From positions 1 through 7,764 of the forward strand of contig NZ_CAMLMK010000122.1 in assembly GCF_946481155.1 (NCBI RefSeq): 7,764 nucleotides of DNA. The letters run 5' to 3'. The notes beneath the pieces are model-generated. The model worked only from the letters and a program-made list of their open reading frames with translations. It had not been told where the DNA came from and searched no databases. The position numbers and the translations under genes are program-made. This document shows, one piece after another, positions 1 through 4,959 of this stretch; within the stretch, counting starts at the first letter, position 1; every line of letters begins with the position of its first letter. The DNA comes from an uncultured Flavobacterium sp. (GTDB lineage Bacteria > Bacteroidota > Bacteroidia > Flavobacteriales > Flavobacteriaceae).

Positions 1-13
1 TTTGCCTTTTTTC

Positions 14-44
14 TTGGTGGTGAAATTCCTTTTGTATAATTTTA
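14..44 (+). promoter_or_regulatory. Predicted promoter of small gene copy 1
   Basis: A TTG at 14-16 is followed after 20 bases by TAATTTTA at 37-44. This resembles the Bacteroidetes sigma-factor pattern TTTG/TAnnTTTG, with A for the final G. Identical boxes at identical 20-base spacing precede copies 2 and 3. Transcription would start near 50, giving a leader of about 37 bases. Confidence 0.65.
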
Positions 45-87
45 CACTACGTTCTTACCAAGTTAACTTATTAATACCTAACTGATT

Positions 88-285
88 ATGCCGCGAATGA
101 TTTATGATTACACAAAATCGGTGCTTGAAAGAGTGAGCTTTGACCCTATGCTTTTTTTAAAAGAACTTAAAAAAGCAATTAAAAATCTACTGCCTTATGA
201 AATTGAACAACTTAGCAAATGGTTGCGTTTTTTCACCCAAGAAAAACCTGAACTGCAAAATTGTTTAACGCTCATAGAGAATTAA
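88..285 (+). CDS. Small conserved protein of unknown function, copy 1 of 3
   Basis: This is a 65-residue protein I cannot assign to a function. It is charged and probably all-helical. Residues 4-18 (MIYDYTKSVLERVSF) are followed by DPxLFxKELKKAIKNLLP (19-36) and an amphipathic YEIEQLSKWL stretch (37-46). It ends in a KPELxxCLxxIE tail (53-64) with one cysteine, C59. There is no signal peptide, membrane segment or recognisable catalytic motif, so it is probably cytoplasmic. The ATG at 88 is chosen because MPRM is shared by all three copies and the codon two places upstream varies (CTG, ATG, TTG). A start at M4 is possible. It shares 51 of 65 residues with copy 2 and 54 of 65 with copy 3, with only 3 and 2 differences respectively in the first 40. 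Many DNA differences are synonymous, which supports real translation. It is monocistronic, with its own promoter and terminator. Confidence 0.85.
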   Translation: MPRMIYDYTKSVLERVSFDPMLFLKELKKAIKNLLPYEIEQLSKWLRFFTQEKPELQNCLTLIEN

Positions 286-313
286 CTATATAACTTAACT
301 AAAACTTAAACCC

Positions 314-340
314 AAAAAAGGAGCTTCGGCTCCTTTTTTT
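314..340 (+). terminator. Intrinsic terminator after small gene copy 1
   Basis: The stem GGAGC (320-324) pairs with GCTCC (329-333) around a TTCG loop, followed by seven T. The A run at 314-319 can extend the stem into the T tract. It lies 28 bases after the stop codon of copy 1. Confidence 0.9.
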
Positions 341-412
341 GTTTCTCAATGTTTTTTAAAATTACAGAATCGTAAGATTTTAACTATTTTTTTAATAAAA
401 AAACGCTTTTCA

Positions 413-444
413 TCGAAATATTTTGCATTTAATCGATATTTTTT
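413..444 (+). repeat. Exact 32-base upstream element, first copy
   Basis: Positions 413-444 are identical to 869-900. The block begins TCGAAATATTTTGC and ends AATCGATATTTTTT, and it stops 11 bases before the -33 box of copy 2. It has two TCGA-led AT-rich stretches 20 bases apart (413 and 433) and a weak dyad AAATAT/ATATTT (416-421 with 436-441). The surrounding spacer has drifted, so exact identity suggests selection or very recent exchange. A protein-binding site or an UP-like element is a plausible role, but this is inference. Confidence 0.6.
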
Positions 445-455
445 CACTTTTTTTC

Positions 456-486
456 TTGGTAGTAAAAATTCTTTTCTATAATTTTA
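456..486 (+). promoter_or_regulatory. Predicted promoter of small gene copy 2
   Basis: TTG at 456-458, a 20-base spacer and TAATTTTA at 479-486 repeat the layout in front of copy 1. The following leader (acactacgttcttac) is also the same as in copy 1. Confidence 0.65.
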
Positions 487-527
487 CACTACGTTCTTAC
501 AGAGTCAAATTATAATGCTGAATGATT

Positions 528-725
528 ATGCCGCGAATGATTTATGATTATACCAAATCGGTATTGGAAAAAGTAAGCTTTGATCCTACGCTTTTTATGA
601 AAGAACTTAAAAAAGCAATTAAGAATTTATTACCATACGAAATTGAGACACTTTGTAAATGGCTGAAGTATTTTATTTCGCAAAAACCGGAATTACAACC
701 TTGTCTGATCGTAATTGAAACATAA
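528..725 (+). CDS. Small conserved protein of unknown function, copy 2 of 3
   Basis: A 65-residue paralogue of the flanking small genes with the same layout: MIYDYTKSVLE, then a lysine-rich helix ELKKAIKNLLPYEIE, then KPELQPCL near the end. It matches copy 3 at 57 of 65 positions. Copy 2 alone carries a second cysteine, C43, where the others have serine. An ATG six bases upstream (522) would add Met-Ile. The ATG at 528 is preferred because the upstream codon is not ATG in the other copies. Copy 2 uses synonymous codons that copies 1 and 3 do not share, for example CCA TAC in the LLPYE segment. Function is unknown and nothing suggests it is exported. Confidence 0.85.
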   Translation: MPRMIYDYTKSVLEKVSFDPTLFMKELKKAIKNLLPYEIETLCKWLKYFISQKPELQPCLIVIET

Positions 726-756
726 TTTAAAACCCTACCTATACTTAACCAAAAAC

Positions 757-784
757 AAAAGAGAGTCTATATGACTCTTTTTTT
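757..784 (+). terminator. Intrinsic terminator after small gene copy 2
   Basis: AGAGTC (762-767) pairs with GACTCT (773-778) around a five-base loop, flanked by an A-rich left side and a run of seven T (778-784). The stem sequence differs from the terminators of copies 1 and 3. Confidence 0.85.
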
Positions 785-843
785 ATGCTTTGTAATTATA
801 TTTTTTATAAGTCAAATATTTAAAATGTAGGTTTTTTAACGCA

Positions 844-857
844 TTTTTTGCAAAAAA
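844..857. other. Perfect 14-base palindrome in the spacer between copies 2 and 3
   Basis: TTTTTTGCAAAAAA is a perfect palindrome flanked by ACG on the left (839-841, two bases away) and CGT on the right (858-860). The matching spacer before copy 2 has only aacgcttttcatcg here, so this stretch is an insertion specific to the third unit and accounts for part of its greater length. It may be a local bend or a slippage product. No function is shown. Confidence 0.35.
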
Positions 858-868
858 CGTGTAGTTTG

Positions 869-900
869 TCGAAATATTTTGCATTTAATCGATATTTTTT
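869..900 (+). repeat. Exact 32-base upstream element, second copy
   Basis: This block is identical to 413-444 and sits at the same distance, 11 bases, before the -33 box of copy 3. The constant placement relative to the promoter fits a regulatory or promoter-boosting role better than a structural repeat. Confidence 0.6.
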
Positions 901-911
901 TGCTTTTTTTC

Positions 912-942
912 TTGCGGGTAAAAAATCTTTTCAATAATTTTA
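912..942 (+). promoter_or_regulatory. Predicted promoter of small gene copy 3
   Basis: TTG at 912-914, 20 bases, then TAATTTTA at 935-942. The boxes and spacing match the other two copies although the leader after position 944 has diverged. That argues that the boxes themselves are under selection. Confidence 0.65.
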
Positions 943-983
943 CATTGTTCAATAGAAGTTAAACTACTAATACACAATTGATT

Positions 984-1184
984 ATGCCACGAATGATTTA
1001 TGATTATACCAAATCGGTATTGGAAAGAGTGAGCTTTGATCCTGTGCTTTTTATGAAAGAGCTTAAGAAAGCGATTAAGAATTTGCTACCTTATGAAATT
1101 GAGACACTTAGCAAATGGCTGAACTATTTTACTTCACAGAAACCAGAGTTGAAACCCTGTCTGGTTGTCATCGAAAATAACTAA
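984..1184 (+). CDS. Small conserved protein of unknown function, copy 3 of 3
   Basis: A 66-residue paralogue of the two preceding small genes, one residue longer because the tail ends IENN. The N-terminal MPRMIYDYTKSVLERVSFDP is unchanged from copy 1, while the C-terminal half (TLSKWLNYFTSQKPELKPC) follows copy 2. The in-frame TTG at 978 could in principle start translation, but the ATG at 984 is the position conserved in all copies. It has one cysteine, C59, at the same site as its paralogues. It is followed at once by a terminator and then by the convergent oxyR gene. Function is unknown. Confidence 0.85.
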   Translation: MPRMIYDYTKSVLERVSFDPVLFMKELKKAIKNLLPYEIETLSKWLNYFTSQKPELKPCLVVIENN

Positions 1185-1220
1185 TATAACCCTACTAAAA
1201 CTTAACCCAAGAGAAATACA

Positions 1221-1244
1221 GGAGCAGATGCTCCTTATTTTTTT
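1221..1244 (+). terminator. Intrinsic terminator after small gene copy 3, overlapping the oxyR end
   Basis: GGAGC (1221-1225) pairs with GCTCC (1230-1234) around AGAT, followed by TTA and a run of seven T. The stop codon of the convergent oxyR gene (1235-1237) lies inside this element. The hairpin could serve both directions, but the T tract in the oxyR direction is poor. Confidence 0.8.
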
Positions 1245-2176
1245 GTCAGCGGACTGATTATCTGGACATTGTGAAAAGCAATGGCACCTTTTACCACTCC
1301 CGCTATTGTATTTCGCAACGCATCAATGATATGCATCTTCAGTTCACTTTTTGGAAAAATCAGACTGACTTCGCGTGCTGGTCTCGGCTCTTTAAAATGA
1401 CGAAGTTTTTCTTTGTTCTTTTCACTCAGATCTAAGGTGTGCAAATAGGGAAGCAGTGTTATTCCTAAACCTTCATCGGCGAGTTTGATTAGTGTTTCAA
1501 AACTTCCGCTTTCAATCTGGAAACGATTATCATGATTTTCATTCGCATTCTTGCACAGATTCAGGATTCCGTCCCTGAAACAATGGCCGTCCTGCAACAA
1601 TAAAATGTTGTCTATATCTAAATCGTCCACTTCAATTTCTTCTTTACTCATGTTCCTGTGATTCTCAGGAAAGTAACCCACGAATGGCTCGTAGTACAAC
1701 ACAATTTCCTTAATGTTTTCTTCTTCAAGTGGCGTAGCAGCAATGGCAGCATCAAGATGACCACTTTTCAATTTTTTGATAATTTCTTCAGTATTGTGTT
1801 CTTCAATTACCAAATTGATTTTCGGATACTTATTAATGAAATTGGTAAGGAACATCGGTAGGAGCGTAGGCATCACGGTTGGGATAATTCCAATCTTGAA
1901 CTCACCGCCAAAATACCCTTTTTGCTGATCGACAATATCTTTAATTCTACCCGATTCGTTCACAATATTTTTAGCTTGTGAAACAATCTTTGCTCCAATT
2001 TCAGTAAGCTGAATAGGTTTTTTGCTTCGGTCGAAAATCAGGATATCTAATTCTTCTTCCAGCTTTTGAATCTGCATGCTTAAGGTCGGCTGCGTAACGA
2101 AACATTTCTCAGCGGCCAGAGTAAAATTTTTATGTTCGGCTACAGCCAATACATAATATAATTGAGTGATTGTCAT
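1235..2176 (-). CDS. oxyR: LysR-family hydrogen peroxide sensor OxyR
   Basis: A 313-residue LysR-type regulator that most likely senses hydrogen peroxide and controls antioxidant genes. Residues 1-60 form the winged helix-turn-helix (TLAAEKCFVTQPTLSMQIQK), and residues 90-300 form the periplasmic-binding-like sensor domain. The sensor holds QDGHCFRDGILNLC, with C199 and C208 nine residues apart at exactly the E. coli OxyR positions. H198, R201 and D202 are also kept, as are T100 and T129, known in OxyR proteins to lie in or near the peroxide pocket. In the family, oxidation joins the two cysteines in a disulfide and activates transcription. LEXXGXGITLLP-like residues (DEGLGITLLP, 234-243) are also typical of OxyR. 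It diverges from dps, a classic OxyR target. The start at 2176 gives full family length and MTITQLYYVLAVAEHKNF aligns with the E. coli N terminus. No convincing -33 box was found for it. Confidence 0.93.
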   Translation of the reverse strand: MTITQLYYVLAVAEHKNFTLAAEKCFVTQPTLSMQIQKLEEELDILIFDRSKKPIQLTEIGAKIVSQAKNIVNESGRIKDIVDQQKGYFGGEFKIGIIPTVMPTLLPMFLTNFINKYPKINLVIEEHNTEEIIKKLKSGHLDAAIAATPLEEENIKEIVLYYEPFVGYFPENHRNMSKEEIEVDDLDIDNILLLQDGHCFRDGILNLCKNANENHDNRFQIESGSFETLIKLADEGLGITLLPYLHTLDLSEKNKEKLRHFKEPRPAREVSLIFPKSELKMHIIDALRNTIAGVVKGAIAFHNVQIISPLTKK

Positions 2177-2196
2177 TGAATAGGTATTTTCGATAA

Positions 2197-2260
2197 AATT
2201 ATAAAATCTATCAATTTAATTTATGATTTGACGTCTGATTTTTTTGATAATTTTATAATT
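2197..2260. promoter_or_regulatory. Inverted repeat in the oxyR-dps control region, candidate OxyR operator
   Basis: The left arm at 2197-2214 (AATTATAAAATCTATCAA) and the reverse complement of the right arm at 2244-2260 (AATTATAAAATTATCAA) differ by one deleted base. The arms are separated by 29 bases and the right arm covers the predicted dps -7 box. OxyR tetramers are known to contact long AT-rich sites with repeated ATAG-type half-sites, and the left arm carries CTAT. The region is very AT-rich, so some symmetry is expected by chance, and no footprint is available. Confidence 0.45.
2228..2255 (+). promoter_or_regulatory. Predicted dps promoter
   Basis: TTG at 2228-2230, 17 bases, then TAATTTTA at 2248-2255. 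This is the same -7 box as in the small-gene array. Transcription would start near 2262, about 20 bases before the dps ATG. The -7 box sits within the right arm of the inverted repeat. Confidence 0.6.
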
Positions 2261-2283
2261 GTAAAAAAATAAAAGATAACATC

Positions 2284-2763
2284 ATGAAAAAGAATAGCTT
2301 AGGATTACCTGTAAAAGAAACTAAAATTGTGGTCGCCGAATTAAATATACTATTAGCAAGTTTTCAGGTGTATTATCAGAATCTGAGAGGTTTACATTGG
2401 AATATTCGCGGAAAAAGATTCTTTGATCTTCATGTAAAATTCGAGGAATTGTATAATGACAGCCAGCTGAAAATTGATATGATTGCTGAGCGTATTCTTA
2501 CACTGGGAGGAATTCCGCTGCACACTTTTGAAGATTATACTGCTAACAATAAGCTGAAAGTCGGCAAAAATGTTTCCGATGATGAACCGGCAATCCAATT
2601 GATAATTGTCTCATTAACAGAATTATTGAAGATTGAAAGAGTTATTTTGAAACAATCAGATGAAAGCGAAGACGAAGGAACAAATGCCATGATGAGCGAC
2701 TTCATTAAAGAACAGGAAAAAACTATGTGGATGATGAAAGCCTGGATGGATGAAGCGATTTAA
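2284..2763 (+). CDS. dps: Dps-family DNA-binding ferritin-like protein
   Basis: A 159-residue miniferritin, normal length for Dps. The family assembles a hollow 12-mer that oxidises iron(II), usually with hydrogen peroxide, stores iron(III), and often shields DNA. The ferroxidase ligands are all present with the spacing of E. coli Dps: H38 in GLHWNIRG, H50 and E54 in FFDLHVKFEELY, then D65 and E69 in IDMIAERI. The following TLGGIPLHT loop is also typical. The N-terminal tail is short (MKKNSLGLPVKET) with three lysines before the first helix, so DNA binding by the tail is possible but cannot be judged. It diverges from oxyR, which suggests peroxide induction. No clear terminator follows, so read-through into the next plus-strand gene is possible. 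Confidence 0.93.
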   Translation: MKKNSLGLPVKETKIVVAELNILLASFQVYYQNLRGLHWNIRGKRFFDLHVKFEELYNDSQLKIDMIAERILTLGGIPLHTFEDYTANNKLKVGKNVSDDEPAIQLIIVSLTELLKIERVILKQSDESEDEGTNAMMSDFIKEQEKTMWMMKAWMDEAI

Positions 2764-2797
2764 CAGAAAGTTAATATTAAAAATTTCACAATGTCTG

Positions 2798-2826
2798 TTG
2801 CAATAAATTTAAATTTTCTATTTTCG
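2798..2826 (+). promoter_or_regulatory. Predicted promoter directly before the 94-aa gene
   Basis: TTG at 2798-2800, 18 bases, then TATTTTCG at 2819-2826, one mismatch from TAnnTTTG. The ATG at 2831 follows four bases later, so the transcript would begin at or next to the start codon. The ORF contains no other methionine, so a downstream ATG cannot rescue a longer leader. Confidence 0.5.
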
Positions 2827-2830
2827 CAAC

Positions 2831-3115
2831 ATGAAATTTCTGGCAAACATAGTATTGTTTCTTTTCTTTGCCTTTTTGGCAACGCCTACTGTTATTGGGC
2901 TAATTGAAAGGGATGCCGATACTTCAATTGCTTATACTTTTTCCGAAGAAGAAATTCAAAAAGAAGTAAAGGAGATTCCCGTAAGCATTGGTCATGTACT
3001 TCAGATTTCCTCTGTTGTTTTTACAAATACCTCTTCCGTTATAAATATTGAAAACGAGCTGAAACACGACAATGTTTCGGAAGAAATTTTCTCTCCTCCG
3101 CCCGAACTGGTATAA
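2831..3115 (+). CDS. Small exported or membrane-anchored protein of unknown function
   Basis: A 94-residue protein with a hydrophobic N-terminal segment at residues 3-24 (NIVLFLFFAFLATPTVIG), preceded by one lysine. It is either an uncleaved membrane anchor or a signal peptide; there is no lipobox cysteine. The remaining 70 residues are polar and acidic (FSEEEIQKEVKEI) and would lie outside the cytoplasmic membrane. The protein ends FSPPPELV. I recall similar short proteins with this ending near SulP genes in flavobacteria, but that is memory and no search was run. It lies 67 bases after dps and 87 bases before the SulP ATG. It could be an accessory factor for the transporter, but nothing in the sequence proves this. 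Met1 is the only methionine, so the start is fixed unless a non-ATG codon is used. Confidence 0.75.
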   Translation: MKFLANIVLFLFFAFLATPTVIGLIERDADTSIAYTFSEEEIQKEVKEIPVSIGHVLQISSVVFTNTSSVINIENELKHDNVSEEIFSPPPELV

Positions 3116-3129
3116 TACATTTTAAATTT

Positions 3130-3166
3130 TAATCATTTTTGATTATCAGTCGGTTATCACTTGATA
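3130..3166. promoter_or_regulatory. Two small dyads upstream of the SulP gene
   Basis: TAATCA (3130-3135) pairs with TGATTA (3140-3145) around TTTT, and TATCA (3155-3159) pairs with TGATA (3162-3166) around CT. Neither is followed by a T run, so they are not terminators. The second overlaps the candidate -33 box of the SulP promoter. The 7-mer TTGATAG here (3161-3167) is the reverse complement of CTATCAA in the left arm of the oxyR-dps repeat. A repressor or activator site is possible, though short AT-rich dyads often arise by chance. Confidence 0.3.
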
Positions 3167-3195
3167 GCTGAAGTATTAATTGTATTATATTTTTA
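3161..3195 (+). promoter_or_regulatory. Candidate SulP promoter
   Basis: TTG at 3161-3163 is followed after 22 bases by TATATTTT (3186-3193) or after 24 bases by TATTTTTA (3188-3195). The match is weaker than others here. Transcription would begin only a few bases before the ATG at 3203. If this TTG is a promoter element, it is not the start codon that the longest reading frame would use. Confidence 0.35.
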
Positions 3196-3202
3196 TTGGT
3201 TT

Positions 3203-4867
3203 ATGACAAAAAAATCAAATATTTTTGGCAGCCTCAAATCTGATTTTGCTTCAGGTTTGGTTGTTTTTCTTGTGGCTTTACCTTTATGTTTAGGTATTGC
3301 GATGGCCTCTGGAGCTCCACTTTTTTCCGGAATTATAGCCGGGATTATTGGCGGAATTGTAGTAGGTTACTTCAGTAAATCTCATGTAAGTGTTTCCGGT
3401 CCGGCCGCTGGTTTAACTGCTATCGTGCTTGCAGCAATCACTGATTTCGGGGCGTTTAATATTTTCCTTTTAGCCGTTTTTCTGGCAGGGCTTATTCAGT
3501 TGGCCTTAGGTTTTATAAAAGCAGGAAGTATTTCAAATTATTTTCCCACGAATGTAATTGAAGGAATGCTTGCAGGGATCGGGGTTATCATCATCCTGAA
3601 GCAGCTTCCGCATGCAGTTGGTTATGATGCTGATTTTGAAGGTGATGAATCCTTTCTCCAATTTGATGGTGAAAATACCTTTTCGACTTTGTTAGGAGCA
3701 TTAGATTATATTCAATTGGGTTCCGTACTAATCACAGTCATTTCATTGGCAATATTGATTTCCTGGGATAAGATTCCTTTTTTAAAGAAGATAAAACTCG
3801 TTCCGGGTGCTTTAGCAGCAGTAGTAATTGGAGTTGCCCTAAACGAAATATTTACCGCTTCCGGAAGTTCACTGGCTATAGCCAAAGAGCATTTGGTTTC
3901 CTTGCCGGTGCCATCATCAATGCAAGATTTTAAGGATATTTTTCTATTTCCGGACTTTTCTGCAATAACAAATTCTAAAGTCTGGATTGTAGCGCTAACC
4001 ATTGCTATCGTTGCTTCCATTGAAAGTTTGTTATGTATTGAAGCAGCCGACAGATTAGACCCTCAAAAACGCTACACCGATACCAATAATGAGCTCCGGG
4101 CACAAGGTATTGGAAATATTATAAGTTCACTTTTAGGGGGATTGCCGATGACTTCAGTGGTTGTCCGTACTTCTGCAAACGTTAATGCCGGTGCAAAAAC
4201 AAAAATGTCGGCGATTGTTCACGGTACATTACTGTTATTAAGCGTAGTCGCAATTCCAATGATTTTGAATAAAATTCCTTTAGCAACCCTAGCGGCGGTA
4301 CTCTTGCTTGTCGGTTATAAATTGGCAAAACCAGCAACAATCAAGCACTTTTGGGAGAAAGGGAAGTATCAGTTTGTCCCATTTATTGCGACACTATTAG
4401 CGGTAGTATTTCTGGATTTACTGAAGGGTGTTGCGTTGGGAATGATAATAAGTATCATTTTCGTACTGAAAGGAAATCTTGAAAGAGCGTATTATTTCCG
4501 TAAAGAAGAATACGAAGACGGAGATATTATCCACATTGATTTGGCCCAGGAAGTTTCGTTTCTAAACAAAGCCGCAATTAAAATGACTTTAAACAATCTC
4601 CCGGAAGATTCTTCTGTGGTTATAAATGCATCGGATACGGTTTATATTGCCCATGATGTGATTGATCTGATCAAAGAATTCAAACACATTAACGCGGTGG
4701 AGAAAAACATTGATGTTTCCCTTATCGGATTCAAGGAAATTTATGAGCTGGAGAATTCAAAATATGTGAATAATCATGTTTTCATGGAACACGATGCCCT
4801 GATTAAATACAGAAATAATAACATTTCATCGCATAAAGAAGCGATTGAGGAGTTAACGACAAATTAA
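3203..4867 (+). CDS. SulP-family inorganic anion transporter, probable bicarbonate transporter
   Basis: A 554-residue inner-membrane transporter of the SulP/SLC26 family. The membrane domain (about 1-425) has the expected many hydrophobic helices. SGPAAGLTAIV (65-75) fits the conserved transmembrane segment 3, and GGLPMTSVVVRTSAN (312-326) followed by NAGAKTK and H340 is the conserved second-repeat motif. SIESLL (272-277) adds a conserved membrane glutamate. The C terminus (about 441-531) is a weakly conserved STAS domain. Family members carry sulfate, bicarbonate, dicarboxylates or other anions. The beta carbonic anhydrase directly downstream favours bicarbonate, probably Na+ or H+ coupled, but sequence alone does not fix the substrate. 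The frame is open from a TTG at 3161; the ATG at 3203 is preferred because MTKKSNIFGSLKSDFASG fits the family N terminus and the extra 14 residues do not. Confidence 0.88.
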   Translation: MTKKSNIFGSLKSDFASGLVVFLVALPLCLGIAMASGAPLFSGIIAGIIGGIVVGYFSKSHVSVSGPAAGLTAIVLAAITDFGAFNIFLLAVFLAGLIQLALGFIKAGSISNYFPTNVIEGMLAGIGVIIILKQLPHAVGYDADFEGDESFLQFDGENTFSTLLGALDYIQLGSVLITVISLAILISWDKIPFLKKIKLVPGALAAVVIGVALNEIFTASGSSLAIAKEHLVSLPVPSSMQDFKDIFLFPDFSAITNSKVWIVALTIAIVASIESLLCIEAADRLDPQKRYTDTNNELRAQGIGNIISSLLGGLPMTSVVVRTSANVNAGAKTKMSAIVHGTLLLLSVVAIPMILNKIPLATLAAVLLLVGYKLAKPATIKHFWEKGKYQFVPFIATLLAVVFLDLLKGVALGMIISIIFVLKGNLERAYYFRKEEYEDGDIIHIDLAQEVSFLNKAAIKMTLNNLPEDSSVVINASDTVYIAHDVIDLIKEFKHINAVEKNIDVSLIGFKEIYELENSKYVNNHVFMEHDALIKYRNNNISSHKEAIEELTTN

Positions 4868-4902
4868 AACAATACTAACTATTCACCAATTTGACGTACA
4901 TT

Positions 4903-4946
4903 AGTCGCATGAAACGACTTGTCAGATTGGTTTCTATATAACAAGT
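4903..4946 (+). promoter_or_regulatory. Overlapping inverted repeats between SulP and carbonic anhydrase genes
   Basis: AGTCG (4903-4907) can pair with CGACT (4915-4919) around a seven-base loop, and ACTTGT (4917-4922) can pair with ACAAGT (4941-4946) around 18 bases. The two stems share positions 4917-4919 and so exclude each other in RNA. The second ends 13 bases before the carbonic anhydrase ATG. No good promoter pair was found here, so the two genes may be co-transcribed. The stems are short and may have no role. Confidence 0.3.
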
Positions 4947-4959
4947 GAAAATTATGGTA

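Larger units (their letters stand above)
1..1244 (+). repeat. Tandem array of three small-gene cassettes
   Basis: Three successive units each hold, in the same order, a TTG/TAATTTTA promoter, a short leader, a 65-66 aa ORF, a short trailer with an ACTTAA(A)CC-type sequence, and a hairpin terminator. ORF starts lie at 88, 528 and 984, so the offsets are 440 and 456 bases. The window begins inside a T-rich stretch (tttgccttttttcttgg) that matches the end of the spacer before copies 2 and 3, so another unit or its remnant may lie to the left. Coding sequences are best conserved. Leaders of copies 1 and 2 resemble each other, while terminators of copies 1 and 3 share the GGAGC/GCTCC stem. This arose by duplication rather than being a mobile element: no transposase or terminal repeats are visible. 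Confidence 0.9.

Noticed and set aside
1..1244. Reading the three-unit repeat as a CRISPR array, insertion sequence or toxin-antitoxin cluster
   Set aside because: The units are about 440-456 bases and contain conserved genes rather than short repeats with unique spacers. There is no transposase or terminal inverted repeat, and each unit has one ORF rather than a toxin-antitoxin pair.
1658..1861. 67-codon plus-strand ORF inside oxyR
   Set aside because: It lies wholly antisense to a well-supported gene, has a phenylalanine-rich composition typical of the reverse of AT-rich coding DNA, and has no promoter or family resemblance.
2392..2598. 68-codon minus-strand ORF inside dps
   Set aside because: Antisense shadow of dps, whose ferroxidase ligands are intact. 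No independent signals.
2764..2790. TTAATATTAA dyad after dps as a terminator
   Set aside because: It is a short, purely AT palindrome with no loop, no GC stem and no following T run, so it would not stop transcription efficiently.
3712..4020. 102-codon minus-strand ORF inside the SulP gene
   Set aside because: Entirely antisense to the conserved membrane domain, with no recognisable motif and no promoter. The length is explained by the codon bias of the sense strand.
4891..4893. TTGACG before the carbonic anhydrase gene as a -35/-33 promoter box
   Set aside because: No TAnnTTTG-like box lies 17-23 bases downstream, so the match is probably accidental.
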